NCBI GenBank assembly: GCA_021815935.1 | Contig: JAKAZH010000008.1 | Coordinates: 1 to 20,282, forward strand | Source of the DNA: Actinomycetes bacterium | Lineage (GTDB): Bacteria > Actinomycetota > Acidimicrobiia > Acidimicrobiales > Palsa-688 | Length of the DNA stretch: 20,282 nucleotides | Direction of reading: 5' to 3' | In this document: piece after piece, positions 7,863-15,514 of the stretch | How positions within the stretch are numbered: position 1 is the stretch's first letter | How the letters are laid out: each line of letters starts with the position of its first letter | Translations under genes and position numbers: made by a program | The notes under the pieces: generated by a model | Databases searched by the model: none | Told to the model about the DNA's origin: nothing | What the model saw: the letters and a program-made list of their open reading frames with translations, nothing else

Positions 7863-8827
7863 TTGGTGTCCTCCGAATTCGCACTAGCGGCGTGGCCCGT
7901 CAAGGTCAGGAACACGTCGTCGAGTGACGGTCTGTGCGTCGCCAACCCGACGACCCGTATACCGGCCTGGTCGAGGAGGCGCACGGCGTCGATGAGGGCC
8001 TGCGAGCCGCGCCGGCCGATCCGTACAGTCACCCGGGAATTCTCGGCGTCGACGACAGGCGGTGAGTCCGACAGCGCAGCCACGCAGCGGCCCGCTTCGT
8101 CGAGCATGGAGCGGTCCGGGACTTCGAAGTCGATTACGTCGCCGCCGACCTGATCTTTGAGCGAATCGGAGGTGCCCGAGGCGATGACGGTCCCGTGGTC
8201 GATCACCACGATCTGATCGGCGAGCTCGTCGGCCTCCTCGAGGTACTGGGTGGTCAAAAGCAGTGTCGTGCCCCCTGCGACGAGGTCGCGGATCACCGAC
8301 CACATCCCGAGACGGCTCCTCGGATCGAGACCTGTGGTCGGCTCGTCCAAAAAGAGGACCGGAGGCTCGGCAACGAGGCTCGCGGCGAGGTCCAGCCTGC
8401 GCTGCATGCCACCCGAGTAGGTCTTCGCCTGGCGATCGGCGGCGTCCGCGAGGTCGAAGCGTTCGAGGAGCTCGTTCGCCCGCTCACGGCATCGACTGCG
8501 GGGAAGGTGGTAGAGGCGCCCGGTGAACTCCAGGTTCTCCCGGCCGGTCAGCTCGTCCCGGATGGCAGCGGACTGTCCTGCAAGGCCGATCAGGTGACGT
8601 ACGGCGTCCGGTTCGCGTACGACGTCGCGACCCTCGATGATCGCCCGGCCGGAGTCGGGGCGAAGGAGGGTCGTCATGATCCGCACGGCCGTCGTCTTGC
8701 CGGCGCCATTCGGACCGAGAAGGCCGAGGACGCTGCCGTGTGGGACTTCCAGGTCGACTCCGCGGAGCGCTTCTACGGAGCCGAACGACTTGCCGAGACG
8801 CTCGACGACGATTGCCGATTCGCTCAC
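7859..8827 (-). CDS. ABC transporter ATP-binding protein, DrrA-like
   Basis: A 322-residue ATPase that powers the adjacent permease. Walker A GPNGAGKTT is at 38-46, Q-loop Q85, signature YSGGMQRRL at 137-145, and Walker B with catalytic Glu LFLDE at 158-162. The H-loop position reads TTQYLEEAD, with Q194 in place of the usual His, a substitution known in the daunorubicin exporter ATPase DrrA. About 100 C-terminal residues after the nucleotide-binding domain match the DrrA regulatory tail, including LDDVFLTLTG near the end. I chose GTG 8827 because a TAACTT box ends 7 bases upstream; a TTG at 8836 would overlap that box. It lies 18 bases after the stop of the GH15-like gene. Confidence 0.92.
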   Translation of the reverse strand: MSESAIVVERLGKSFGSVEALRGVDLEVPHGSVLGLLGPNGAGKTTAVRIMTTLLRPDSGRAIIEGRDVVREPDAVRHLIGLAGQSAAIRDELTGRENLEFTGRLYHLPRSRCRERANELLERFDLADAADRQAKTYSGGMQRRLDLAASLVAEPPVLFLDEPTTGLDPRSRLGMWSVIRDLVAGGTTLLLTTQYLEEADELADQIVVIDHGTVIASGTSDSLKDQVGGDVIDFEVPDRSMLDEAGRCVAALSDSPPVVDAENSRVTVRIGRRGSQALIDAVRLLDQAGIRVVGLATHRPSLDDVFLTLTGHAASANSEDTK

Positions 8828-8834
8828 CGGATGC

Positions 8835-8840
8835 AAGTTA
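8835..8840 (-). promoter_or_regulatory. Putative -10 box (TAACTT) before the ABC exporter genes
   Basis: On the minus strand TAACTT ends 7 bases before GTG 8827, placing transcription start at the start codon. It sits in the gap after the GH15-like stop codon, so the exporter pair could be transcribed independently of the genes upstream. No Shine-Dalgarno or -35 is evident. Confidence 0.35.
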
Positions 8841-8845
8841 CCCGA

Positions 8846-10669
8846 TCAGCGGGGCCCGCTCGACAGTGCTGCGGCGGCTTCGAGCAGGGCGACAGCCGCC
8901 GGAGCGTACGCAAGGTTGCCGAAGGTGACACCGGACGCCGGGTCCACAGTCTCGGCGAGCACCCCGGGACCGCTTCTTGAGATCGTCCCTACGGCAGCCT
9001 CCATACGTTCGTGTGCGTCTTCCCATCGCCGCAGTAACGCTAAGGCCCTGACCGCCATGAAGGTAGCTTCGAGGTCAGGGAGGTCCGGGCCGGAGATGCC
9101 GTCGTTGAACTTCTCGGAGTACCGGTGGACGAAAGGGCCGGAACCGAGGCGAAGCAGTGTCCGCTCCACGGTGGCCGCTACCACCGGGTGGTCCGCCGGC
9201 CACGGTCCCTCCCACGCTACCGCGAGCAGGGCAGCGTCGGCCTCGTCGGTGGCGGCGTGCAAGCTGAGAGCTCCCTCGCCGAGATCCGCGAGTTCGGAGA
9301 GCCGACCGGCGACTTCTGAGCTTTCGAGACGCCATCCTGCAGCGGATATGTCAAGCGGGTTGGTGGCGCGTGCTAAGGCCGCTGCTTTGGTGAGGGCATC
9401 CCAAGTGTCGAGCAGGTCCGACGTGAAGCTCTGATTCTCACCAGCCGACTCCCAGCGCCCAGCGCTTGGGGTCTCCCAACTGTCGCACAGGCCGTCGACG
9501 GCTTTGGCGATATCCGGCCAGGCAGCTGACAGGGGTCCAGGGTCGGCGAGCGGTTCGCCGCGGTGGCCGGTGGAAGCGCCGATCGCCGCAAGCACGGCGC
9601 CAAGCGCCCCGGCGCCGGCAGGCTGAGGTCGCCGGCCGTTAACGACCGGCTGGGACCCGCGCCATCCCTGCCACGCGAGCTCGGAGACGTCCGGAGCTGG
9701 TTGGCCGTCCTTGTCGTAGTGGGCCGGCCATGGCCGCGACGCCTGCGATACCGTGTTGCGTAGCCACGTTTCTGCAGCCGTCGCGTCGTCGTCGAAACCG
9801 AACTGCGAATAGAGCGCCACGGTTGCGGCCACGTCACGTAGGGTGACCCAGCGGGCGTCCGATGAGCGCTCTGACCCGAGGCGGCGGGGAAGAGAGGTGG
9901 TGGCGGCGCCGCCAGCTGCTCCGTGGCGATCGGTGAGAGACCTCAAGGTCAGAAGCGACCGGATCACAGCGTCGTCGCAGGGGCCGTCGTAGCGCAAGAC
10001 GGCGAGCCAGCTACCCCAGGCGCTAATCGTCGAGGCGAGGCGAGCTGCGCCGGATGAGACGTCCGGATGCGGAGCGGAGGCAGCGTCGCCGAGGACGACG
10101 ATAGCTTCCTGCCCGCTGTCGAGGGTCGCGAGTGCACGCCAGCGTTGACCGCGAGGGCCGTACGGTCTGCCTTCGAAGCTGCAGTTGGCGAAAGCGCCAC
10201 CGACCTCGATCGTGAGATCGCCGACTTTGAGCCCTCGAGAACTCTGCAGCACCCGGCTTCGCCGTCCGGCTACCAACTCAACCTCTATCTCCACCGGGCC
10301 GGCGAGGGCGCGAACAAGACGGGTCAGCCCCCTGGTGCGCGTCGGTGTGGCCGGCGTCCATTCGACGAAGTCCGTGACCGAGATGCTGCGGCCGCCAGTG
10401 GTCCGAGTTACGGTCTCCGCCACGTTGGTTCCCGGCAGGTAGACGACCTGCGGGCCGCCGCTGTCGCTGACCGCGGGCGTGTCGGAGGCGACCCCGACGC
10501 GAAGAGCTGGTCCGTCAGGGTCACAGAGACGCCACAAAAGCGCGGGTCCACCCGGGGAGCCTGACTGGTACCAGTCGATTGTGCCGTCCGGTGCAACCGT
10601 CGCACCCGAGGACCCGTCGGAGATCCACGCCCGCCTGGCGAGACGAACGCGGGAGGGCTCGGTGATCAA
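8846..10669 (-). CDS. GH15 glucoamylase-like glycoside hydrolase, divergent
   Basis: A 607-residue protein, close to the usual length of bacterial GH15 proteins. The N-terminal half has the GH15-associated beta-sandwich start ISDGSSGATVAPDGTIDW (16-33). The C-terminal half is an (alpha/alpha)6-type region: TTSLP at 257-261, a WVTLRD segment at 274-279, GRWESAG (404-410) with E407 as candidate general acid, and LAETVDPASG (571-580) with E573 as candidate general base. The usual NWDYR motif before LRD is not conserved (SSDARWVTLRD). The family hydrolyses alpha-glucosidic bonds or trehalose; specificity cannot be assigned here. No signal peptide is visible, so it is probably cytoplasmic. The TTG start at 10669, 21 bases after the greA stop, is the only in-frame start near the conserved N-terminus and lacks a Shine-Dalgarno. 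Confidence 0.75.
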   Translation of the reverse strand: MITEPSRVRLARRAWISDGSSGATVAPDGTIDWYQSGSPGGPALLWRLCDPDGPALRVGVASDTPAVSDSGGPQVVYLPGTNVAETVTRTTGGRSISVTDFVEWTPATPTRTRGLTRLVRALAGPVEIEVELVAGRRSRVLQSSRGLKVGDLTIEVGGAFANCSFEGRPYGPRGQRWRALATLDSGQEAIVVLGDAASAPHPDVSSGAARLASTISAWGSWLAVLRYDGPCDDAVIRSLLTLRSLTDRHGAAGGAATTSLPRRLGSERSSDARWVTLRDVAATVALYSQFGFDDDATAAETWLRNTVSQASRPWPAHYDKDGQPAPDVSELAWQGWRGSQPVVNGRRPQPAGAGALGAVLAAIGASTGHRGEPLADPGPLSAAWPDIAKAVDGLCDSWETPSAGRWESAGENQSFTSDLLDTWDALTKAAALARATNPLDISAAGWRLESSEVAGRLSELADLGEGALSLHAATDEADAALLAVAWEGPWPADHPVVAATVERTLLRLGSGPFVHRYSEKFNDGISGPDLPDLEATFMAVRALALLRRWEDAHERMEAAVGTISRSGPGVLAETVDPASGVTFGNLAYAPAAVALLEAAAALSSGPR

Positions 10670-10690
10670 GTGGTCGCAGTCACGTGCATC

Positions 10691-11167
10691 TCAGGCGCCG
10701 ATAGCCACGATCTCTACTGTGAGCGTGGCCCCGGTCGGGGTCTCGTAGCTGACTTTGTCGCCGAGCCGGTGGCCTACCAGGGCCCGGCCGAGAGCCGACT
10801 GTGGCGACACCACCGTGACGCCGTCGGGATGCTCCTCTATCGAGCCGATCAAGTAGCGCTCGACGTCGTCGTCGCTTTCGTATCGAAGCGAGACAACGAC
10901 CCCGACCTCGACGGCTTCGACGGAGCCAGGCTCGCTCACGACGATCTGCGCTCCCTCCAGCGTTGCCTCCAGCTGACGGATGCGTGCTTCCATTTTACCC
11001 TGCGCGTCTTTCGCAGCGTGGTAGTCGCCGTTCTCCGAGAGGTCGCCGAGAGCGCGGGCGGCCTCGATCGCCCTGGCAATCTCGATCCGCCCGGTCGTCT
11101 TCAGGTCCCCCAGCTCAGCCTGCAGGCGCTCGAACGTCTCTTTGGAAAGCCGGGTCGTGTAACTCAT
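10691..11167 (-). CDS. greA: Transcription elongation factor GreA
   Basis: A 158-residue protein, the standard GreA length. Residues 1-75 form the antiparallel coiled coil inserted into the RNA polymerase secondary channel. The tip motif GDLSENGDYH (41-50) carries the acidic residues D42 and E45 needed to stimulate cleavage of backtracked RNA. The C-terminal FKBP-like domain covers about 80-158 and includes SPQSALGRALVGHRLGD (120-136). It is the first gene of a minus-strand run ahead of the GH15-like protein and the ABC exporter, with no evident functional link. A TAGCCT box 9 bases before the ATG, without a Shine-Dalgarno, suggests leaderless expression from a promoter facing the leuB-ilvE-cimA promoter. 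Confidence 0.97.
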   Translation of the reverse strand: MSYTTRLSKETFERLQAELGDLKTTGRIEIARAIEAARALGDLSENGDYHAAKDAQGKMEARIRQLEATLEGAQIVVSEPGSVEAVEVGVVVSLRYESDDDVERYLIGSIEEHPDGVTVVSPQSALGRALVGHRLGDKVSYETPTGATLTVEIVAIGA

Positions 11168-11176
11168 AGCCGAACC

Positions 11177-11182
11177 AGGCTA
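11177..11182 (-). promoter_or_regulatory. Putative -10 box (TAGCCT) for greA
   Basis: On the minus strand TAGCCT lies 9 bases before the greA ATG. It is 8 bases from the oppositely oriented TAGAAT box at 11191-11196, so polymerase binding at one site would probably occlude the other. Confidence 0.35.
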
Positions 11183-11190
11183 CATGTGGT

Positions 11191-11196
11191 TAGAAT
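11191..11196 (+). promoter_or_regulatory. Putative -10 box (TAGAAT) for the leuB-ilvE-cimA operon leader
   Basis: TAGAAT is close to the bacterial -10 consensus. It precedes a GTG at 11203 by 6 bases and the in-frame ATG 11209 by 12, so transcription would start at or just before the leader peptide. No good -35 is seen 16-18 bases upstream. The leader RNA to leuB would be about 220 bases. Confidence 0.45.
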
Positions 11197-11208
11197 ACCA
11201 TCGTGGCA

Positions 11209-11250
11209 ATGCGAACAACTTCTCAGCGCCTCATCGTAATTATTTGCTGA
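11209..11250 (+). CDS. Putative branched-chain amino acid leader peptide (attenuator peptide)
   Basis: The short frame encodes MRTTSQRLIVIIC and then TGA. Starting at the in-frame GTG 11203 adds two residues. Five consecutive codons are Leu-Ile-Val-Ile-Ile, near the end and just before the stop, as in peptides that sense charged branched-chain tRNAs. It sits directly after a -10 box and about 170 bases before leuB, the first gene of an operon for isoleucine/leucine synthesis. Hairpins follow, one with a U-rich tail. In known leader-peptide attenuation a ribosome stalled at these codons favours an alternative fold that prevents termination. I infer this role from position and codon content; translation is not proven. 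Confidence 0.62.
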   Translation: MRTTSQRLIVIIC

Positions 11251-11278
11251 CGCGCCGGCTTTCCCCGATGCGCGTTTC

Positions 11279-11310
11279 CGACCGTCCTTCCGGGGGCGGT
11301 CGTTGTCGTT
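11279..11310 (+). terminator. Putative attenuator: stem-loop with U-rich tail in the leu/ilv leader
   Basis: CGACCGTCC (11279-11287) pairs with GGGCGGTCG (11294-11302) in a 9-pair stem with one G-U pair and a 6-base loop. TTGTCGTT follows. This looks like an intrinsic terminator, although the T-run is interrupted. Just upstream, ACGCGC (11250-11255) can pair with GCGCGT (11270-11275). CCCC at 11263-11266 could instead pair with the G-run at 11292-11296 and open the terminator stem. A further small hairpin lies at 11311-11330 (AGAGGA/TCCTCT). Which folds compete is inference. Confidence 0.5.
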
Positions 11311-11423
11311 AGAGGAGCCTTGAATCCTCTCTGCGGCCGTCCTGCAACCGCCGGAATCGGTCAGTCGAGTCGAAGGAACCTCTCAGGAAAAGTTCGGAAG
11401 TCTTTCGTAGGAGTGTCGACAAG

Positions 11424-12425
11424 GTGAAAAGTTTCAAGGTGGCAGTGATAGCCGGCGACGGGATCGGCCAGGAGGTCGTGCCCGAGGCACTCAAGGTCGC
11501 CCGGGCCGCTGGAGCCGTGCTCGACACGGTCGAATACGACCTCGGAGGAAGGCGATATCTCGCCACGGGCGAGGTCCTCCCGGACAGTGTTCTCGACGAA
11601 CTGCGGGGTTTCGACGCGATCCTGCTCGGCGCTATCGGCACCCCCGAAGTGCCTCCCGGAGTCCTCGAGCGGGGGCTCCTTTTGAAGATGCGTTTCGAGC
11701 TCGACCAGTACATCAACTTGAGGCCTTTCAGCTCCCTGGCGAGTGTCGGAGCCGGCGTCGCGATGGACATGGTCGTGATCCGGGAGAATACGGAGGGAAC
11801 ATACGCCGGAGAGGGTGGGTTCCTACGACGCGGGACTGCCGCCGAGATCGCGACGCAGGGGTCTGTGAACACCCGCGCCGGCGTCGAGCGGTGCGTTCGG
11901 TTCGCTTTCGAGACCGCACGAGCCAGGACAGCTCAGCACCTGACGCTGGTACACAAGACTAATGTCCTGACGTTCTCCGGCGACCTGTGGCAACGGACAT
12001 TCGACGTCGTGGCGAAGGACTACCCGGAGATCGCGACGTCCTACAATCACATAGACGCAGCCTGCATACATCTCGTGGAGCACCCGCAAAGATACGACGT
12101 GATAGTCACCGACAATCTCTTCGGCGACATCCTCACCGACCTCGCAGGTGCGGTCGCCGGCGGTATCGGCAAGGCGGCTTCGGGGAACCTGAACCCAGAG
12201 CGGACCAGTCCATCGATGTTCGAACCGGTGCACGGCTCCGCCCCCGACATTGCCGGAACAGGACGGGCCGACCCGACGGCAGCGATCGTCTCGGCCGCGA
12301 TGATGCTCGACTTCCTCGGGGCGCGTGAATCAGCGGAAAGGGTGTCCAAGGCGGTCGCAGACTTTCACCCCGAACCGGGAGCATCAACCAGCCAAATCGG
12401 CGACGCCGTCGCAGAAAGGGTGTAA
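11424..12425 (+). CDS. leuB: 3-isopropylmalate / 3-methylmalate dehydrogenase
   Basis: A 333-residue NAD-dependent beta-hydroxyacid oxidative decarboxylase. It oxidises 3-isopropylmalate in leucine synthesis; in organisms with citramalate synthase the same enzyme type also acts on erythro-3-methylmalate for isoleucine. [13 protein letters not shown] is at 11-23. Substrate and metal residues include R90, R100, R120 in [10 protein letters not shown]127, K178 in HKTN, and D230/D235 in [14 protein letters not shown] contacts lie in HGSAPDIAG (270-278). The length fits compact actinobacterial LeuB proteins. The GTG start at 11424 follows TAGGAG (11408-11413) by 10 bases, a normal Shine-Dalgarno, in contrast to the leaderless starts elsewhere. 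Five bases separate its stop from ilvE. Confidence 0.93.
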   Translation: MKSFKVAVIAGDGIGQEVVPEALKVARAAGAVLDTVEYDLGGRRYLATGEVLPDSVLDELRGFDAILLGAIGTPEVPPGVLERGLLLKMRFELDQYINLRPFSSLASVGAGVAMDMVVIRENTEGTYAGEGGFLRRGTAAEIATQGSVNTRAGVERCVRFAFETARARTAQHLTLVHKTNVLTFSGDLWQRTFDVVAKDYPEIATSYNHIDAACIHLVEHPQRYDVIVTDNLFGDILTDLAGAVAGGIGKAASGNLNPERTSPSMFEPVHGSAPDIAGTGRADPTAAIVSAAMMLDFLGARESAERVSKAVADFHPEPGASTSQIGDAVAERV

Positions 12426-12430
12426 ACGAA

Positions 12431-13354
12431 ATGCCAATAGTTCCGACCGAGAAGATCTGGATGGACGGCGAATTGGTCGACTGGGACCAGGCCCGGATCC
12501 ATGTGCTGACGCACTCGCTCCACTACGGGTGCGGAGTGTTCGAGGGTATCCGCGCTTACCCCACCGACTCGGGGCCGGGGATTTTCCGCCTCCGAGACCA
12601 CATCACCCGGCTGTTCAACTCGGCGAAGATTTTCATGATCGATGTGCCTTTCAGCTTCGATGAGATCGTCGAAGCGACCCGGACCACTGTGCGGGTCAAC
12701 GGGCTCGCCGAGTGCTACATCAGACCTCTCGTCTACCTCGGCTACGGTGAGATGGGCCTCAACCCGCTGCCGTGCCCGGTCAACGTGTCGATCGCCGTGT
12801 GGCCTTGGGGCGCCTACCTCGGCGAGGACGGCGTCGCGAACGGTGTTCGCATGAAGATCAGTTCCTGGCAGCGCCACGACCCTAACGCGATGCCGCCCGC
12901 AGCCAAAGGCACCGGCATGTACATCAACTCGTCGATGGCCAAGATCGAGGCGCTCAAGGCCGGCTACGACGAGGCGATCCTCCTCTCGCCGCAGGGGTAT
13001 GTGAGCGAGTGCACCGGCGAGAACCTCTTCGTGGTCCGCAACCAGAAGATCCTTACCCCGCCTACCTCGGCTGGAGCCCTCGAGGGGATCACCCAGGATT
13101 CGGTGGTCACGATCGCCCGCGATCTCGGCTACGAGGTCGAGTTCGCGAACATCCTCAGGTCCGATCTCTACACCGCTGAGGAGGCGTTCCTCACCGGTAC
13201 CGCAGCGGAGGTCGTTCCTATCGCATCCGTCGACGACAGGATCGTCGGCAGCGGGCGGCCGGGCCCTGTGACGCAGCGGATACAGGAGATCTACCACGAA
13301 GCGGTACGTGGGAACGTCGACCGCTACAAGGACTGGGTGGAACATGTCGGATAA
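12431..13354 (+). CDS. ilvE: Branched-chain amino acid aminotransferase
   Basis: A 307-residue class IV PLP-dependent aminotransferase that makes the last step to leucine, isoleucine and valine from their 2-oxo acids, with glutamate as donor. The PLP-binding lysine is K159 in PPAAKGTGMY, the same position as in E. coli IlvE. Other family segments are HYGCGVFEGIRAY (31-43), RLRDHITRL (53-61), GYVSECTGENLFVV (189-202), ALEGITQDSV (216-225), FLTGTAAEVVP (253-263) and GPVTQRIQEIY (278-288). It follows leuB by five bases with AAAGGG as likely ribosome binding site, and overlaps cimA by 11 bases. Confidence 0.96.
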   Translation: MPIVPTEKIWMDGELVDWDQARIHVLTHSLHYGCGVFEGIRAYPTDSGPGIFRLRDHITRLFNSAKIFMIDVPFSFDEIVEATRTTVRVNGLAECYIRPLVYLGYGEMGLNPLPCPVNVSIAVWPWGAYLGEDGVANGVRMKISSWQRHDPNAMPPAAKGTGMYINSSMAKIEALKAGYDEAILLSPQGYVSECTGENLFVVRNQKILTPPTSAGALEGITQDSVVTIARDLGYEVEFANILRSDLYTAEEAFLTGTAAEVVPIASVDDRIVGSGRPGPVTQRIQEIYHEAVRGNVDRYKDWVEHVG

Positions 13355-15008
13355 ATCCGCGCACCAACCCGGCTTGCACCCGGCTTCGCACGCCCATCCC
13401 GTACCGGTCGAGCTTCCCGAATCTGTCGACATCTATGACACGACTCTCCGGGACGGAAGCCAGCAGGAGGGGCTCTCGCTCACCGTCGACGACAAGCTGC
13501 GCGTCGCCACCCAGCTGGACCACCTCGGCGTACACTACATCGAGGGCGGCTGGCCCGGCGCCAACCCCAAGGACGCAGAGTTCTTCCGGCGCGCCGCGGA
13601 AGGCGACCTGCATCTCGAGCACGCCACTCTCGTCGCTTTCGGCTCGACCCGCAAGGCGGGCGGCACGGCGGAAACCGACCCGGTCCTCGCGGACATGCTC
13701 GCAGCGCGAACGGGCGTCGTCTGCCTGGTAGCCAAATCAGCGGAGTGGCATGTAACCGAGACCCTGCGCACCTCGCTCACCGAGGCCATCGACATGGTCG
13801 CGGACTCGATCGGATTTTTGGTGTCTCAGGGCAAGCGTGTGTTCCTCGACGCCGAGCACTTCTTCGACGGGTTCCGCTCGAACGCCCGTTTCAGCACGGA
13901 TGTACTCCTCGCCGCAGCAGACGCAGGTGCAGAGGTCCTGGTGCTGTGCGACACAAACGGCGGCACATTGCCTTTCGAGGTGGAGCGGGTGGTAGGCGAA
14001 GTCCGTCAGCGTTTCCCCTCCGACGTCGCGATCGGCTGCCATTTCCACAACGATTCGGGCACAGCAGTTGCCAACTCGCTCGTCGCTGTTCGTTCGGGCG
14101 CCACACAAGTGCAGGGATGCGTCAACGGATACGGCGAGCGGACAGGCAACGCCGATCTGACAGCTGCGATCCCGAACCTCACTTTGAAGATGGGCGTTCG
14201 CACAATCGCTCCCGAGCGGCTGGAACTGTTGACTCCTGTCGCCCACCACATTTCGGAGGTCGTCAACGTAGCTCCGAGCGCCCACCAGCCTTTCGTCGGG
14301 GTGTCGGCGTTCGCGCACAAGGCGGGGCTGCACACGAGCGCTATCGCGAGGTCGGCCAACGCCTACGAGCACGTGGAGCCCGCCGCTGTCGGTAACGGCA
14401 CGCGCTTCGTCGTGAGCGAGATGGCCGGCCGCTCGACGGTCACACTCAAAGCTGCGCAGCTCGGATTGGAGATGGACGACTCTGCCGCTGCCGGCGTCGT
14501 CGAGAAGCTGAAGGAACTGGAGCACCGCGGCTACCACTTCGAGGTTGCCGACGGGTCTCTCGAGTTGCTCATGCGGGCGGCTACGGGTTGGAAGCAGGAC
14601 TACTTCACCCTCGAGTCCCACCGTGTCATCACCGAGCTGCGAGAAGACGGGAGTTTCGTAACCGAGGCGACCGTCAAGGTGTTGGTAGGTGACAGGCGGG
14701 TCATCGCAACCGCGGAAGGTAACGGTCCGGTCAACGCTCTAGACGCAGCGCTGCGCCAAGCGATAGGCCCGGAGTTCCCTCAGCTGGCGCATGTCCACTT
14801 GACCGACTTCAAAGTACGGGTGCTCGATACGAGCAAGGCCACTGCGGCGGTCACCAGGGTGCTCATCGACTCGACGGACGGGGAGCGTACGTGGACGACG
14901 ATCGGGGTGTCCGAGAACGTGATCGAAGCTTCCTGGTCGGCACTCGAGGACTCGATAGTGTTCGGGTTGCTCCACACGTTGCCGCCCGGACAGGATGGCA
15001 AACCATGA
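13344..15008 (+). CDS. cimA: (R)-citramalate synthase
   Basis: A 554-residue member of the isopropylmalate/homocitrate synthase family. The citramalate synthase branch condenses acetyl-CoA with pyruvate, opening the threonine-independent route to isoleucine. YDTTLRDGSQQEGLSLTVDDK (from residue 31) and YIEGGWPGANPKD (65-77) are characteristic of this branch; LeuA proteins read differently here. Metal ligands are D37 and H233/H235 in GCHFHND. GCVNGYGERTGNADL (258-272) is the family signature. The C-terminal LeuA dimerisation/feedback domain spans about 395-545, so isoleucine feedback is plausible. ATG 13344 lies inside the 3' end of ilvE (11-base overlap, weak GGTGGA upstream). An upstream in-frame ATG at 13308 would add 12 atypical residues. 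The stop overlaps the next ATG by 4 bases. A plain alpha-isopropylmalate synthase is less likely. Confidence 0.92.
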   Translation: MSDKSAHQPGLHPASHAHPVPVELPESVDIYDTTLRDGSQQEGLSLTVDDKLRVATQLDHLGVHYIEGGWPGANPKDAEFFRRAAEGDLHLEHATLVAFGSTRKAGGTAETDPVLADMLAARTGVVCLVAKSAEWHVTETLRTSLTEAIDMVADSIGFLVSQGKRVFLDAEHFFDGFRSNARFSTDVLLAAADAGAEVLVLCDTNGGTLPFEVERVVGEVRQRFPSDVAIGCHFHNDSGTAVANSLVAVRSGATQVQGCVNGYGERTGNADLTAAIPNLTLKMGVRTIAPERLELLTPVAHHISEVVNVAPSAHQPFVGVSAFAHKAGLHTSAIARSANAYEHVEPAAVGNGTRFVVSEMAGRSTVTLKAAQLGLEMDDSAAAGVVEKLKELEHRGYHFEVADGSLELLMRAATGWKQDYFTLESHRVITELREDGSFVTEATVKVLVGDRRVIATAEGNGPVNALDAALRQAIGPEFPQLAHVHLTDFKVRVLDTSKATAAVTRVLIDSTDGERTWTTIGVSENVIEASWSALEDSIVFGLLHTLPPGQDGKP

Positions 15009-15514
15009 CGCAGCCCGCTTATGTCCCTGTCCGTGCGACTGACCGTGTGCGAAGCTCCAAGGCTCTTTCAACCCCCGAGCCGTGGCGTCTGGGACGACCG
15101 GGCGACGCTATGGACTTAAAGGCGTCGTCGGGACCTCGGTTCGGATCGGCCGGCCCTGACCTCGGGTACGGGCTGAAGCTCGCGCGCCGCTTCGATGACC
15201 GGCTTGTTTGTGACCCGGGTGAGGACCACCATGATGTCATCGCCGGATGCTTTGCCTGCGCAAGTCGCCGGTCGTCGCATTTCGGCCGGGCACCGGTGAT
15301 CTTCGATTACGAATGGGCCTACGGCATTTGGGGATTCCTCGGATCGGCGCCGGCGGATCTGGTCGAGTGGCGCCGGAACATGTTCCGCGGTGCGGCGCAC
15401 AGCTACTGGGACCAGAGGCGGATCGCTGACGCCGTCAAAGCGGAAGCGCTGACGATCACTCCCAGCGCTGCGGGCGCAGACCTCAACCTCTGGAAAGAAA
15501 GGCTGATCGTATGA
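15005..15514 (+). CDS. Protein of unknown function, translationally coupled between cimA and an acyl-CoA synthetase
   Basis: A 169-residue soluble-looking protein that I do not recognise by function. It starts at ATG 15005 overlapping the cimA stop (ATGA) and ends overlapping the next start (ATGA at 15511), so it was kept in tight coupling. The first 40 residues look variable. The core has FGSAGPDLGYGLKLARRF (46-63), then a His/Asp/Cys-containing stretch (EDHHD at 73-77, GCFACASRR at 81-89). FGRAPVIFDYEWAYGIWGFLG (from 93) and HSYWDQRRIAD (132-142) follow. There is no signal peptide, membrane segment or known catalytic motif. The H75/H76 and C82/C85 residues could bind a metal, but this is speculation. 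The PGPD-GYGLKLA-like segment suggests a conserved actinobacterial family, recalled only loosely. A longer frame from 14891 would overlap cimA and is unlikely. Confidence 0.8.
   Translation: MTQPAYVPVRATDRVRSSKALSTPEPWRLGRPGDAMDLKASSGPRFGSAGPDLGYGLKLARRFDDRLVCDPGEDHHDVIAGCFACASRRSSHFGRAPVIFDYEWAYGIWGFLGSAPADLVEWRRNMFRGAAHSYWDQRRIADAVKAEALTITPSAAGADLNLWKERLIV

Noticed and set aside
11251..11423. T-box riboswitch for the leu/ilv operon
   Set aside because: The leader is short, has no recognisable T-box sequence or Stem I, and a leader peptide explains the arrangement better.
13308..13343. Upstream ATG start for citramalate synthase
   Set aside because: It lies deeper inside ilvE and adds 12 residues with no family resemblance; ATG 13344 gives the usual short overlap.
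12365..13432. 355-codon minus-strand frame opposite ilvE
   Set aside because: It is fully antisense to ilvE, whose PLP lysine and signature motifs are clear.
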